Assembly (NCBI RefSeq): GCF_014648475.1
Contig: NZ_BMRE01000021.1
Coordinates: 62,001 to 126,000 of the forward strand
DNA: 64,000 nt
Reading direction: 5' to 3'
Source of the DNA: Lentzea flava
Lineage (GTDB): Bacteria > Actinomycetota > Actinomycetes > Mycobacteriales > Pseudonocardiaceae
Each line of letters opens with the position of its first letter. Within the stretch, counting starts at the first letter, position 1. Positions 9,751 to 18,641 of this stretch are shown one piece after another. The notes under the pieces were generated by a model, which was not told the origin of the DNA, did no database searches, and was given only the letters and a program-made list of their open reading frames with translations. A program made the translations under genes and the position numbers.

Positions 9751-10667
9751 TTAGTCGTCTCCCGAGGCCGCCGGCGGCCGTCTGGTCTCGCACCGAGCCG
9801 GTGGCCGGACACCGCTTCGTAGGTCGCCTCCAGCGCCGTCTTCGCCGTGTCCACGTGGTGCTGGGCGACGCCGATGAACAGACAGTCGATCACGGTGAGC
9901 TGGGCGATGCGGCTCGCCATGGCGCCGGAGCGGAACGTGGTCTCGCGCGCGGCCGTGGTCAGCACCAGGTCGGCGACCTCGGTGATCGGAGAGCGCGGGA
10001 AGTTCGTCAGCGCGACGGTCGTGGCGCCCGCCTCCTTGGCCACGCGCAGGGCTTCGACGGTCTCCACCGTCGAGCCGGTGTGCGAGATGCCGACGGCGAC
10101 GTCCTCGCCGGTCAGCACGGCGGCGGAGGTCAGCGCGATGTGCGTGTCGTTCCACGCGAAGCAGGTGCGGCCGATGCGGTGCAGCTTCTGCTGCAGGTCG
10201 AACGCGACGAACGCGGAGGCGCCGAAGCCGTAGACGTCGACGCGGCGGGCGCCCGCCACGGCCTGAACCACACGATCGAGTGACTCGATGTCGAGCTGCT
10301 CGGCGGTCTCCTCGACGGCGCGGGCGTCGGCGAACGCGACCTTGCCGACGACCTGGCGCAGGTCGTCGCCCGGCCCGATGTCGCCGCCCATGTCCGGGTT
10401 GGCACGGGCGGCGGTGCGGGCGGTGTCGGCGGCGAGCGCGATGCGCAGCTCCGGGTACCCGCCGACGCCGATGGCCTTGCAGAACCGCGTCACCGTCGTC
10501 TCACTCGTGCCCGCCTGCTCGGCGACCTCGGTGATGCTGCGGTGCGCGACCGACGCCGGGTTCTCCAGCACCACCTTCGCGACGCGCTGCTCGGCGCGCG
10601 CGAGACCCGGCAGCAACGACCGGATCTTCACCAGCGGACTGGACTCGGCACTGCTCTCAGTGGACAC
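9747..10667 (-). CDS. RpiR-family regulator of MurNAc use (MurR-like)
   Basis: The 306-aa protein has an N-terminal RpiR helix-turn-helix (about residues 10-85, with SITEVAEQAGTSETTVTRFCKAIGV) and a C-terminal SIS sugar-phosphate domain (VGISHTGSTVETVEALRVAKEAGA). In MurR the ligand is MurNAc-6-phosphate, and the tight overlap with murQ supports the same role here. The GTG start at 10667 sits 6 nt after a -10-like TAAGTT, so translation may begin at the mRNA 5' end. Confidence 0.9.
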   Translation of the reverse strand: MSTESSAESSPLVKIRSLLPGLARAEQRVAKVVLENPASVAHRSITEVAEQAGTSETTVTRFCKAIGVGGYPELRIALAADTARTAARANPDMGGDIGPGDDLRQVVGKVAFADARAVEETAEQLDIESLDRVVQAVAGARRVDVYGFGASAFVAFDLQQKLHRIGRTCFAWNDTHIALTSAAVLTGEDVAVGISHTGSTVETVEALRVAKEAGATTVALTNFPRSPITEVADLVLTTAARETTFRSGAMASRIAQLTVIDCLFIGVAQHHVDTAKTALEATYEAVSGHRLGARPDGRRRPRETTK

Positions 10668-10673
10668 GTGGGA

Positions 10674-10702
10674 AACTTACTAACCGCCACTGCGAGGGTC
10701 AA
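10674..10702 (-). promoter_or_regulatory. candidate promoter of rpiR-murQ
   Basis: On the minus strand TTGACC (10702-10697) and TAAGTT (10679-10674) are separated by 17 bp, a near-ideal sigma-70-type arrangement. The expected start point falls on the GTG start codon at 10667. A second GTTGACC copy lies 16 bp upstream (10713-10719), so this could be a paired activator site or a tandem promoter. Confidence 0.5.
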
Positions 10703-10773
10703 CGGAGTGTACGGTCAACTCACCCCAAGTGTGTCCGAAAGTCACCCGATGAGGGCGAATCCGGCGTGGCATG

Positions 10774-11220
10774 TCACCGAACGTCGGGCGCCTTTCGCGT
10801 GGACACGGCGATCCGGTTCCACGAGTTGATGGTGAAGATCAGCGAGATGAGCTGGGCCAGCTCCTCGGAGTCGAAGTGCTTCGCGGCCCGCTCGTAGACC
10901 TCGTCGCTGACGTACTCGTGGCTGCTCAGAACCGTGATGGCCTCGGTCAGCAGCAGTGCGGCCTGCTCCTTCTCGGTGTACAGGTCGCCCGCCTCCTGCC
11001 ACGCGTTGAGCAGGTAGATGCGCGCCTCGGTCTCGCCACCCTTTCGTGCGTCGACCGTGTGCATGTTGAGGCAGTAGGCGCAGTGGTTCAGCTGGGAGGC
11101 GCGGATCTTGACCAGCTCGGCCAGCTGCGGGTCGATGCCCTCGCTGGCGGCGGCGTCGAGGGCGATCATGGCGCGGTAGACCTTCGGGGCCTTCTTGGCG
11201 AGGTCGATGCGGTTCGTCAT
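10774..11220 (-). CDS. AhpD-like carboxymuconolactone decarboxylase-family protein
   Basis: The 148-aa protein has the AhpD/CMD core with the redox pair HCAYCLNMH near residues 47-55 and the KIRASQLNHC lead-in typical of the family. Such proteins reduce peroxides or organic hydroperoxides through the CxxC cysteines. It is divergent from the MocR regulator gene by only 50 bp, so that regulator may control it. It sits inside, but is not clearly part of, the peptidoglycan recycling genes. Confidence 0.85.
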   Translation of the reverse strand: MTNRIDLAKKAPKVYRAMIALDAAASEGIDPQLAELVKIRASQLNHCAYCLNMHTVDARKGGETEARIYLLNAWQEAGDLYTEKEQAALLLTEAITVLSSHEYVSDEVYERAAKHFDSEELAQLISLIFTINSWNRIAVSTRKAPDVR

Positions 11221-11270
11221 GGCAACAAACCTATGGCGCTGATTGGCCCTGGACGTGGTGCAATTCGATC

Positions 11271-12608
11271 GTGGAATCGTGGGCCAATCTTGACTTCCAC
11301 CTCGACCTGTCCGGTCCGGGTGGGCTGCGGCACCGGTTGACGGCGTCGCTGCGGGAAGCGGTCCGTTCGGCGCGTCTGCCTCCCGGTACCCGGTTGCCAG
11401 CCTCGCGGTCGTTGGCCGCCGATCTCGGGATCGCGCGGAACACCGTCGCCGAGGCGTACGCGGAACTGGTCGCCGAGGGCTGGCTGACCGCGCGACAGGG
11501 CTCTGGAACCGTTGTCGCGCAACGGGTGGCGCCTCCGCCGCCGGTGAAGCGCCAGCTGCCCGGCTCGGACGTGCGATTCGACCTCACGGTGTCGACGCCG
11601 GACATCACCGAGTTCCCGCGGACGGAGTGGGTCCGCTCGACGCGACGGGCGTTGATGGCGGCGCCGTCGGAGGCGTTCGGACCGGGCGATCCGCAGGGAC
11701 GGATCGAGCTGCGGACGGCGCTGGCCGAGTACCTGGCGCGGGCGCGTGGCGTGCGGGCCGATCCCGAGCGGATCGTGGTGTGTTCCGGCTTCGCGGACGC
11801 CATCCGGATGTTCAACCGGCTCCTGAAGCCGCCGATCGTCGTCGAGGAGTACGGGCTGGGCTTCCACCGGTCGTTGTGGAAGTCCACCGTGCCGTTGCCC
11901 GTGGACGACCACGGCGCGAACACCGAACAGTTGCCCGATGACCGACGTGCCTGCGTGCTGACACCGGCGCACCAGTTCCCGTTGGGCGGTCCTCTGCACC
12001 CACGGCGGCGCGCGTCGGCGGTGGAGTGGGCACGGCGCGTGGGCGGCCTTGTGCTGGAAGACGACTACGACGGTGAGTTCCGCTACGACCGGCAGCCCGT
12101 CGGAGCGGTGCAGGGCCTGGACCCGGAGCACGTGGCGTATCTGGGCACGTCGAGCAAGGCGTTGTCCCCGGCGTTGCGGATCGCGTGGATGGTGCTGCCG
12201 GACCGGTTCGTCGACCCGATCCTCGCGTTGAAGACCGATCGCGAGCAGTACATCAGCATGCTCGACCAGCTGACGTTGGCGGACTTCCTCGCGTGCGGTG
12301 CGTATGACAGCCACGTGCGGCGGATGCGGTTGAAGTACCAACGACGGCGCGACCGGCTCGTGGAAGCTGTCTCGCCGTACGCGGAGATCTCCGGCATCGC
12401 GGCAGGAATGCACGCCGTGCTCGACACCCCACACGAAACCGCCATCGTGCGGGCGGCGCGCGAACGTGGGATCGAGATCAGCCCGCTCTCGGCGTTCCGG
12501 CACGAACTCAGCGACGACGACCGCACGGGGATCGTGGTGAGCTTCGGGGCGCCCGCGTTTCCACGAGCGCTCCCCGCGTTCACCGAGGTGCTAGCGGCGT
12601 GCCGGTGA
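11271..12608 (+). CDS. MocR/PdxR-type GntR regulator with aminotransferase domain
   Basis: The 445-aa protein joins an N-terminal GntR winged helix (residues 15-80, with LPASRSLAADLGIARNTVAEAY) to a fold type I aminotransferase domain. The PLP Lys is in YLGTSSKALSPALR, and the preceding EDDYDGEFRYD is typical. MocR proteins bind PLP or PLP adducts as effectors; PdxR controls vitamin B6 genes and others control diverse targets. The likely target here is the divergent AhpD-like gene, given the 50-bp shared promoter region. The GTG start is at 11271. The 3' end overlaps the serine hydrolase gene by 18 nt, tail to tail. Confidence 0.9.
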   Translation: MESWANLDFHLDLSGPGGLRHRLTASLREAVRSARLPPGTRLPASRSLAADLGIARNTVAEAYAELVAEGWLTARQGSGTVVAQRVAPPPPVKRQLPGSDVRFDLTVSTPDITEFPRTEWVRSTRRALMAAPSEAFGPGDPQGRIELRTALAEYLARARGVRADPERIVVCSGFADAIRMFNRLLKPPIVVEEYGLGFHRSLWKSTVPLPVDDHGANTEQLPDDRRACVLTPAHQFPLGGPLHPRRRASAVEWARRVGGLVLEDDYDGEFRYDRQPVGAVQGLDPEHVAYLGTSSKALSPALRIAWMVLPDRFVDPILALKTDREQYISMLDQLTLADFLACGAYDSHVRRMRLKYQRRRDRLVEAVSPYAEISGIAAGMHAVLDTPHETAIVRAARERGIEISPLSAFRHELSDDDRTGIVVSFGAPAFPRALPAFTEVLAACR

Positions 12609-14114
12609 CCAGCCCTCGGCCGTGACGTCGCCGCGTGCGTGCACGTAGACGCCACGGCCGTTGTACTGACCTGCCTTGGTGTAGATGAACCGGGACTTCT
12701 TCGGTTCGGTGGCGACCCATCGGCGTTCAGTGGTGGTGATCGTGCGGACGTCCTGCCACTGCGTGCCGTCCCAGTGCTGGATGGTCAGCTTGTCGCCCTT
12801 GTCGACGTCGACGAAGACCTCGACCGGGCGTTCGGCGGTGAGAGTGCCGCCGGAGGTCGTTGCGCGCCACTGCTTTCCGTGCGACTTGACCGCGAGCGCG
12901 TTGGCCAGACCGTCGGCGACGACCCGGCGGGCGGGGTTCACGCTGCCCCAGTCGCGGGACGGGTGCACGCGGTTGGACAGCAGGATCGCGATCGACCGCG
13001 AGGCCCTGTCGATGACGAACGACGTGCCGGTGTAGCCGGTGTGACCCGCGGTGCCCTTGCTGCTCAACGCGCCCATGTACCAGCGCTGGTCCAGCTCGAA
13101 GCCGAGCCCGTGGGCGTTGTCAGGGAACTGCTGGTTGAAGTTCGTGAGCATCAGCTCGACGGAGCGCTCGGAGAGGATCCGGCGGCCCTGGTAGGTGCCG
13201 CCGTTGAGGATCGTCTGGCCGAGGACGGCGAGGTCCCTGGCCGTGCCGAACACGCCCGCGTGGCCGGCGACTCCTCCGAGGGACCACGCGTTCTCGTCGT
13301 GCACCTCGCCGCGGACCATGCCGCGTGGTGGTGCGGACTGGAACTCCGTTGCCGCGGTGCGGCTCTTGGCCTTCGGGTTGTAGCCGGTGTCCTTCATGCC
13401 GAGCGGCTTGGTGATGCCGTCGCGCACGGCCTCGTCGAGGCGCTTCCCGCTCACCCTGTGGACGAGCTCGCCGAGCGTGATCAGGTTGAGGTCGGAGTAC
13501 ACGTAGGTGGTGCCGGGCGTCGACTTCGGCTTCACGTCCATCACGGCTTTGATGCGCGACGGGACGTCCGGGTACAGCTTCCACAACGGGATGAACGGTT
13601 CGAGGCCGCTCGTGTGGGTGAGGAGCTGCTTGACGGTGATGTTCTCCTTGCCGTTCACGCCGAACTCGGGCAGGTAGCTGGCGACCTTCTCGTCGATGTC
13701 GATCTTGTTGTTCTCTACCTGCTGGATCACGGCGATCGACGTGAAGAGCTTGGAGATCGAGGCGAAGTCGAAGATCGTGTCCTTCTGCATCGGGACGCGT
13801 TCTTCTTCCGGCAGCTGGGTTTGCTGGTCGGAGTAGAGGACGGCGTATCCGAGGCGGTCGTGCGTGACGATCTTGCCGTCGTGCACGTACATGGTGACGG
13901 CACCGGCGAAGAGCGGTTTGCCGTTGGCCTGGGGCTTGGTGAAGTCGCGGAGCTGGCGCAGGGCCGCGTTGATCGGCTCCGGGTCGAGGTTCGCCCAGTA
14001 CGGGTTGGACTCGCGCAGGGTCGTCCAGGGGTGCGCGAAACCGTCCTGGGGCTGGTCGAAGTGGCCGGGGACCGCGGCCGTCACGACGGCGACGGCCAGT
14101 GCGGGGATGAGCAT
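12591..14114 (-). CDS. secreted beta-lactamase-fold serine hydrolase, AmiE/YbbE-like
   Basis: The 507-aa protein has an N-terminal signal peptide (about residues 1-17) and a class C/PBP4*-like domain. The SxxK is in DFASISKLFTS, the second motif reads YSDLN where others have YxN, and the third is HTGYTG. A C-terminal ~90-residue tail looks like a beta-sandwich. It starts 7 nt after the NamZ-like stop. In Bacillus subtilis a protein of this fold (YbbE/AmiE) sits with NagZ and NamZ and trims muropeptides, so a periplasmic-side MurNAc-peptide amidase role is likely. A carboxypeptidase or esterase role is possible. Confidence 0.8.
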   Translation of the reverse strand: MLIPALAVAVVTAAVPGHFDQPQDGFAHPWTTLRESNPYWANLDPEPINAALRQLRDFTKPQANGKPLFAGAVTMYVHDGKIVTHDRLGYAVLYSDQQTQLPEEERVPMQKDTIFDFASISKLFTSIAVIQQVENNKIDIDEKVASYLPEFGVNGKENITVKQLLTHTSGLEPFIPLWKLYPDVPSRIKAVMDVKPKSTPGTTYVYSDLNLITLGELVHRVSGKRLDEAVRDGITKPLGMKDTGYNPKAKSRTAATEFQSAPPRGMVRGEVHDENAWSLGGVAGHAGVFGTARDLAVLGQTILNGGTYQGRRILSERSVELMLTNFNQQFPDNAHGLGFELDQRWYMGALSSKGTAGHTGYTGTSFVIDRASRSIAILLSNRVHPSRDWGSVNPARRVVADGLANALAVKSHGKQWRATTSGGTLTAERPVEVFVDVDKGDKLTIQHWDGTQWQDVRTITTTERRWVATEPKKSRFIYTKAGQYNGRGVYVHARGDVTAEGWSPARR

Positions 14115-14121
14115 GGCGTCC

Positions 14122-15327
14122 TCACCGGTAGCGCAGGTAGGGCAGGCGGGTGCGGCGGAACTGCTGCAGCTCCTGCTGCCACGCGCCGACGACCTCGTCC
14201 AGGGGTGCCTGGGCGTCGATCATCCTGCGCAGCCGGTCGGAGCCGCTGAGCTTGTCGATCCAGTTGTCGGGACGCCACGCGAACACGGTGGGGTACAACG
14301 ACTTCGCGGTGATCAGCATGGCGACGGCCGTCTTGATCGCGTCGAACTCGCGCGGATCGGTGACGTGCAGGGTGACACCGCCGCAGGCCTTGCCCTGGAA
14401 CTTGTTGAACGTCGGCGCGAAGTACGTCTCGCGGAACCGGACTCCCCTGAGGTTCGCCGCGTTCAGCGTTTCGGCCCAGCGCCAGTCGATGCCGGGAGCG
14501 CCGACGGTTTCGAACGGGCGGGTGGTGCCGCGGCCCTCCGACAGCACGGTGCCCTCGAACAGGCACGTGCCGGGGTAGACCAGCGCGGTGTCCTGCGTCG
14601 GCATGTTCGGGCTCGGTGGCACCCACGGCAGGCCGGTGTCGAGCTGGTCTCTGCGCCAGCCCTTCACGTTGGCCACTTCGAGGTTGGTTTTGACGTCGAA
14701 CTCGCCCTGGAAGAAGCGGGCCAGTTCGCCGACGGTCATGCCGTGCTGCTGGACGATCGGCTTGAGACCCACGCCGGTGGCGTAGGCGGGGTCGAGTTGC
14801 GGACCGTTCGCCTTGCCGCCGACGGGGTTCGGGCGGTCGAGGACGAGGAAGTCCAGGTTCGCGGCGGCCTGCATCGCCGTGTACATCGACCAGATGTAGG
14901 TGTAGAACCGCGCGCCCACGTCGGCGATGTCGAAGACGACGGTGTCGATGCCCGCCTTGGTGAACATCGCCTGGAGCTTGGTGGCGTTGGCGCCGTACGC
15001 GTCGTACACCGGGATGCCGGTGCGTGGGTCCTGATAGTCGCCCTCGGAGCCACCGGCCTGTGCCGTGCCGCGGAAACCGTGTTCCGGGCCGAACACCGCT
15101 GCCGGTGTGGCGCCGTGGGCGACCATCGAGTCGACGATGTGGGTCTGGTCGGTGAGGACGCCGGTCGGGTTCGTGAGCACGCCGACCTTGCGGCCCTTGA
15201 GCCTGCGCCAGCCGTCCTGGGCGAGCTGTTGTGCTCCGGTGGCGAGCCTCGGGGCCGCGGTGGCGGTTCCTGCGGTGGCGAGCGGGACGGACAGTGCGCT
15301 TGCTGCGAGGAACTGCCGCCTTCTCAC
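14122..15327 (-). CDS. DUF1343 exo-beta-N-acetylmuramidase, NamZ-like
   Basis: The 401-aa protein has a twin-arginine export signal (RRRQFLAASAL, cut near residue 25). Its DUF1343 core shows VGVLTNPTGV, FGPEHGFRG, FDIADVGARFYTY and VLDRPNPVGG. NamZ (YbbC) of B. subtilis belongs to this family and removes MurNAc from glycan ends. The GTG start at 15327 overlaps the NagZ-like stop by GTGA, so NagZ and NamZ are made together and could alternate in removing GlcNAc and MurNAc. Most NamZ proteins use a Sec signal; the Tat signal is worth noting. Confidence 0.88.
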   Translation of the reverse strand: MRRRQFLAASALSVPLATAGTATAAPRLATGAQQLAQDGWRRLKGRKVGVLTNPTGVLTDQTHIVDSMVAHGATPAAVFGPEHGFRGTAQAGGSEGDYQDPRTGIPVYDAYGANATKLQAMFTKAGIDTVVFDIADVGARFYTYIWSMYTAMQAAANLDFLVLDRPNPVGGKANGPQLDPAYATGVGLKPIVQQHGMTVGELARFFQGEFDVKTNLEVANVKGWRRDQLDTGLPWVPPSPNMPTQDTALVYPGTCLFEGTVLSEGRGTTRPFETVGAPGIDWRWAETLNAANLRGVRFRETYFAPTFNKFQGKACGGVTLHVTDPREFDAIKTAVAMLITAKSLYPTVFAWRPDNWIDKLSGSDRLRRMIDAQAPLDEVVGAWQQELQQFRRTRLPYLRYR

Positions 15328-17018
15328 CAGGTCACTCCGTGTCCGAACGGGTAGGGCGTCGGGCCTGGCACGCCGACCGGGAGCTTGCCCTGCGGCTTGG
15401 TCTCGCCGAGCAGCACCTTGGCCAGTGCCTCCATGGAGACGGTCGTCGTCGAGTAGGTGGCGAGCCACGTCTTGGCGTTGCTGTACGCGACGTCGTAGGG
15501 CACGCCCGTGGCGACCGCGATGACCGGCTTGCCCGTGGCGATCAGCTGGTTGAGCAGGTCGAGCTGCGCCGGCCTGGTGCTCAGGCCGTTGGTCAGCACG
15601 ACGATCTTGTCTGCGTTCGCCGCCGCTGCCAGCGCCTGCTGGACCTGCGCGGGGGTGGGGCTGGTCGCGGTGACGACCTTCGTCGCCTTGAGCCTGGTCG
15701 CGAGGGCAGTGGCCGGGGCGTCGCCGGTGCCGACGACGAGAGGAGCCTGGGCGTTGAGCGGGATCGCCTGGCCGTCGTTGCGGACGGCGGTGATGGTGCG
15801 GTCGGCGATGCGCTGGGCGGCCTGGGTGTTGGAACCGACGATCTGGTCGACCTTGTTGACGTCGACCTCGGCGTTGAGCATGACCCCGCGCAGGAGCTTC
15901 ATCTTGAGGATGCGCAGGACGCTCTGGTCGATGCGCTGCTCGGAGATCTCGCCGCTGCGGACGGCCTTGACGACGCTGTCGATCGCGAGGCCGAGGTTCG
16001 GCGGCATGAGCAGCTGGTCGACGCCTGCTTTGAGGGCGAGGACCGGGATCTCCGCGTCGTTCGGGTGCAGTTTGCGGACGCCGGCCATCTCCAGCGAGTC
16101 GGTCACGACGACGCCGTCGTAGCCGAGCTCCTCCCTCAGCAGGCCGGTGATGACCTTGTGGGAGAGCGTGGCCGGCTCGCCGGACGGGTCGATCTGCGGG
16201 ACCTGGATGTGCGCGGTCATGATCGAGTCGATCTTCGCGGCGATGGCGGCCTTGAACGGCGGCGCGTCTATCTGGCGCCACTGGTCGAGGCTGCGGTTCG
16301 AGACCGGCAGGCTGGTGTGGCTGTCCTCGGACGTGTCGCCGTGGCCGGGGAAGTGCTTGGCGGTCGAGGTGACCGAGTCGTTGTCGAACCAGCGGCGCCC
16401 CTCGTAGCCGGTGACCTGGGCCTTCGTCATGTCGGCCGCGAGCTTCGGGTCGCTGGAGAAGCTGCGCACGCCGATGATCGGGTTCGCCGGGTTGGAGTTG
16501 ACGTCCGCGTCCGGCGCGAAGTTCTGGTTGATGCCCATCGCGCGGAGTTCCTGCGCGGTGATGCGGGCGGCCTGTTCCGCGTCCTGCGTGCTGCGGCCGG
16601 CGCCGAGGGCCATGTTGCCCGGCAGCTGCGTGGCTGGCGGGCCGATGCGCGTGACCTGGCCCATCTCCTGGTCGATCGAGATGAGCAACGGGATCTTGCT
16701 GGCCTTCTGCAGGCCGTTGGAGAGCTGCGCGATCTGCTTCGGGGTGTCGATGTTGTCGCGCGTCGAGTTGTTGAAGTAGATGACCCCGCCTGGGCGGTAC
16801 TTGCGCACCATCTCCGCGGCGGTGGCCACTCCGAAGTCGGTCTGGTTCTTGGGGTGCGGGACGTCGGCGGCCTGGCCGTTGACGTACGTGACGAAGAGCT
16901 GGCCCACCTTCTCTTCCAGCGACATCCCGCGCAGCGTCGTCACAGAGGCGTCCGCTCTCGCCACCGGCGTGAGGGCGACCATGGCTGTGACCAGCGTCAA
17001 CGCGGTAATCTTCCGCAC
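15324..17018 (-). CDS. GH3 beta-N-acetylglucosaminidase, NagZ-like, secreted
   Basis: The 564-aa protein has a Sec signal peptide (residues 1-22) and a GH3 TIM-barrel domain. The NagZ loop is KHFPGHGDTSEDSHTSLP, whose His acts in catalysis, and the nucleophile Asp is in VTDSLEMAG. A second alpha/beta domain follows, as in the two-domain B. subtilis NagZ rather than the short cytoplasmic E. coli form. It removes terminal GlcNAc from peptidoglycan fragments. The GTG start at 17018 follows GGGAGG by 9 nt. It heads the nagZ-namZ-amiE-like operon. Confidence 0.9.
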   Translation of the reverse strand: MRKITALTLVTAMVALTPVARADASVTTLRGMSLEEKVGQLFVTYVNGQAADVPHPKNQTDFGVATAAEMVRKYRPGGVIYFNNSTRDNIDTPKQIAQLSNGLQKASKIPLLISIDQEMGQVTRIGPPATQLPGNMALGAGRSTQDAEQAARITAQELRAMGINQNFAPDADVNSNPANPIIGVRSFSSDPKLAADMTKAQVTGYEGRRWFDNDSVTSTAKHFPGHGDTSEDSHTSLPVSNRSLDQWRQIDAPPFKAAIAAKIDSIMTAHIQVPQIDPSGEPATLSHKVITGLLREELGYDGVVVTDSLEMAGVRKLHPNDAEIPVLALKAGVDQLLMPPNLGLAIDSVVKAVRSGEISEQRIDQSVLRILKMKLLRGVMLNAEVDVNKVDQIVGSNTQAAQRIADRTITAVRNDGQAIPLNAQAPLVVGTGDAPATALATRLKATKVVTATSPTPAQVQQALAAAANADKIVVLTNGLSTRPAQLDLLNQLIATGKPVIAVATGVPYDVAYSNAKTWLATYSTTTVSMEALAKVLLGETKPQGKLPVGVPGPTPYPFGHGVTW

Positions 17019-17612
17019 TTGTCCGTGCCTCCCGGTGATGTTCCCACAGGTAACTGGCGTATTTCGCAAGTTACTCACGGCTGCGAGGTGGGTCAACGGG
17101 CGCACATTCTGCCGTTCGGCGGCATTTTCTTCAGCGCACAAGCAGACGGGGCACCCTCGAAAGGGTGCCCCGTCGACAGCGCGGGCTTGCGAGTTACCAA
17201 GCGTGCAACTCGTGTCGTACAACCCTGGCCTCGGCGTCCGGCGTCCCGGTACGCAGGCCCTAGACGACAAGCCTCCCGCGGCGTGCTGCGCGTGGGTACT
17301 CGAAGTCCGCGCACGGAGCCCTGTCGGGGTGGAGTCTGGCTTCTCTTCGCCAGGTCCCTGGCCGACCCGAGGTCCGCACCACCATTTAAGTGCGTGTGGC
17401 CGGTCACAGCAAGGGCTCGGAAGGGTGCACCGTTCAAGCCACGTTCAGTAGTGAAAGTACTGCGGTTTCAGCGTTTGTGAGGTTTTGTACATGTTCCGGT
17501 ACCGCTGACAGGGCGGTGGCGTGCACTCACGCGGGCACCACGTGTGCGCGGTGTCGCCGCTACTCGCCGGTACCCCTCACGAAGGGCTCTCCTGGCCGTG
17601 GAGGGCTTGACT
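17019..17612. other. gene-free stretch upstream of nagZ
   Basis: No ORF with plausible start, SD or family resemblance is found on either strand in these 594 bp. A strong hairpin lies at 17146-17173, and the part around 17430-17510 is less GC-rich than its surroundings. The stretch may hold a long nagZ leader, a small RNA or decayed sequence. Confidence 0.5.
17146..17173. terminator. 12-bp perfect hairpin, terminator or leader element
   Basis: ACGGGGCACCCT (17146-17157) and AGGGTGCCCCGT (17162-17173) form a perfect stem with a CGAA loop. No U tract follows on either strand. It is about 130 nt upstream of the nagZ start and 440 nt beyond the HAD gene stop, so it could end readthrough or be part of the nagZ leader. 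Confidence 0.5.
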
Positions 17613-18407
17613 TCAGTCGCGGTTGCGCCTGCGCCGCAGGCCGTACCAGGCCGCGCCGGCGGCGGCCACCGCGCCGAGGCTGATGGCCGTGACCGCGACC
17701 GCCTTGCCCGATGGCGTGGGGATGCGGGAACGCAGGCTCACCGGATCCGAGAACTGCAGCACCGGCCAGTCCTTCTGCGCGGCGGTGCGGCGCAGGCCCC
17801 TGTCCGGGTTCACCACGGTCGGATGGCCGACGACCTCGAGCATCGGCAGGTCCGTGACGGAGTCCGAGTAGGCGTAGCTGCGGGAGAGGTCGTAACCGTG
17901 CTCTGCGGCGAGCTGCTTGATCGCGACCGCCTTGTTGTCGGCCGCGCAGTAGAACTCGACATCACCGGTGTAGCGGCCGTCGTTCACGACCATCTTCGTT
18001 CCGACGCTGTAATCGGCGCCGATCATCTGGGCAATGGGAGCGACGAGTTCTTCGCCGGACGCACTCACGATGACGACGTCGTGACCCTCCGCCTTGTGAT
18101 CGGCGATCAACTGCGTCGCCTCTTTGTAAACCAGCGGGTCGACGATGTCGTGCAACGTCTCGTTGACGATGCTGCGGATCTGCTCGACGTCCCACCCCGC
18201 GGCCAGTGCCGTGATGTGTGCGCGCATGCGGTCCATCTGGTCCGCGTCCGCACCGGCGAGCATGAACACGAACTGGGCATATGCGCTCTTCAGCACCGCG
18301 CGGCGGTTGATCAGCCCCTCCTGGAAGAAGGGACGGCTGAACGCCAGCGTGCTCGACTTCGCGATCACGGTCTTGTCGAGGTCGAAGAAGGCGGCGATCC
18401 GACTCAT
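17613..18407 (-). CDS. HAD-IB phosphatase, SerB-like, with C-terminal TM segment
   Basis: The 264-aa protein has HAD motif I FFDLDKTVIAKSS at residues 6-18, motif II VIVSASGEE and the acidic motif SYAYSDSVTDLPML. It belongs to the HAD-IB group with SerB and RicA-type phosphatases. Residues about 236-258 form a hydrophobic segment followed by an Arg-rich end, so it is probably membrane anchored with the catalytic part inside. It corresponds by position to Rv3661 beside ssd in M. tuberculosis. The substrate is unknown. The ATG at 18407 is the only reasonable start. Confidence 0.88.
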   Translation of the reverse strand: MSRIAAFFDLDKTVIAKSSTLAFSRPFFQEGLINRRAVLKSAYAQFVFMLAGADADQMDRMRAHITALAAGWDVEQIRSIVNETLHDIVDPLVYKEATQLIADHKAEGHDVVIVSASGEELVAPIAQMIGADYSVGTKMVVNDGRYTGDVEFYCAADNKAVAIKQLAAEHGYDLSRSYAYSDSVTDLPMLEVVGHPTVVNPDRGLRRTAAQKDWPVLQFSDPVSLRSRIPTPSGKAVAVTAISLGAVAAAGAAWYGLRRRRNRD

Positions 18408-18452
18408 GTACCTCAGCTTAGGTGTACTCGTCAGTAGGCCGTTCGGGCGGCA

Positions 18453-18470
18453 TTTCGTTCGTGTACGAAA
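18453..18470. repeat. small inverted repeat TTTCGT-N6-ACGAAA
   Basis: A 6-bp inverted repeat (18453-18458, 18465-18470) lies 46 nt upstream of the HAD start in the 447-bp HAD/ssd intergenic region. It may be an operator half-pair, but this is weak. Confidence 0.25.
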
Positions 18471-18574
18471 CCGTTGTGCCCCACGGTTACCGAAACTTGG
18501 CCCGCAGCTGTTGCCGAAGTTGCGCGCGGCACTGGCGCATGGGGATACAGTAGGAGAGTCCGGTTCGACGGACG

Positions 18575-18641
18575 GGTTCAGTCCGACCCCCGGGACTGAA
18601 CCATTGACGACCCCCGTCCCTCCCCCCTGGCGGGGGTCGTC
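18575..18641. repeat. two adjacent stem-loops upstream of ssd
   Basis: GGTTCAGTCC (18575-18584) pairs with GGACTGAACC (18593-18602), and GACGACCCCCG (18606-18616) pairs with CGGGGGTCGTC (18631-18641). Both stems are perfect and only 3 nt apart. They lie 214 nt upstream of ssd in a region without genes, as a terminator pair or a structured 5' leader. Confidence 0.5.

Noticed and set aside
15231..17480. A 749-codon plus-strand frame opposite nagZ
   Set aside because: It is antisense to a GH3 enzyme with all catalytic motifs; there is no start context or family resemblance.
17174..17612. Search for a tRNA or known riboswitch in the nagZ upstream gap
   Set aside because: No cloverleaf or riboswitch core that I can recognise was found by eye.
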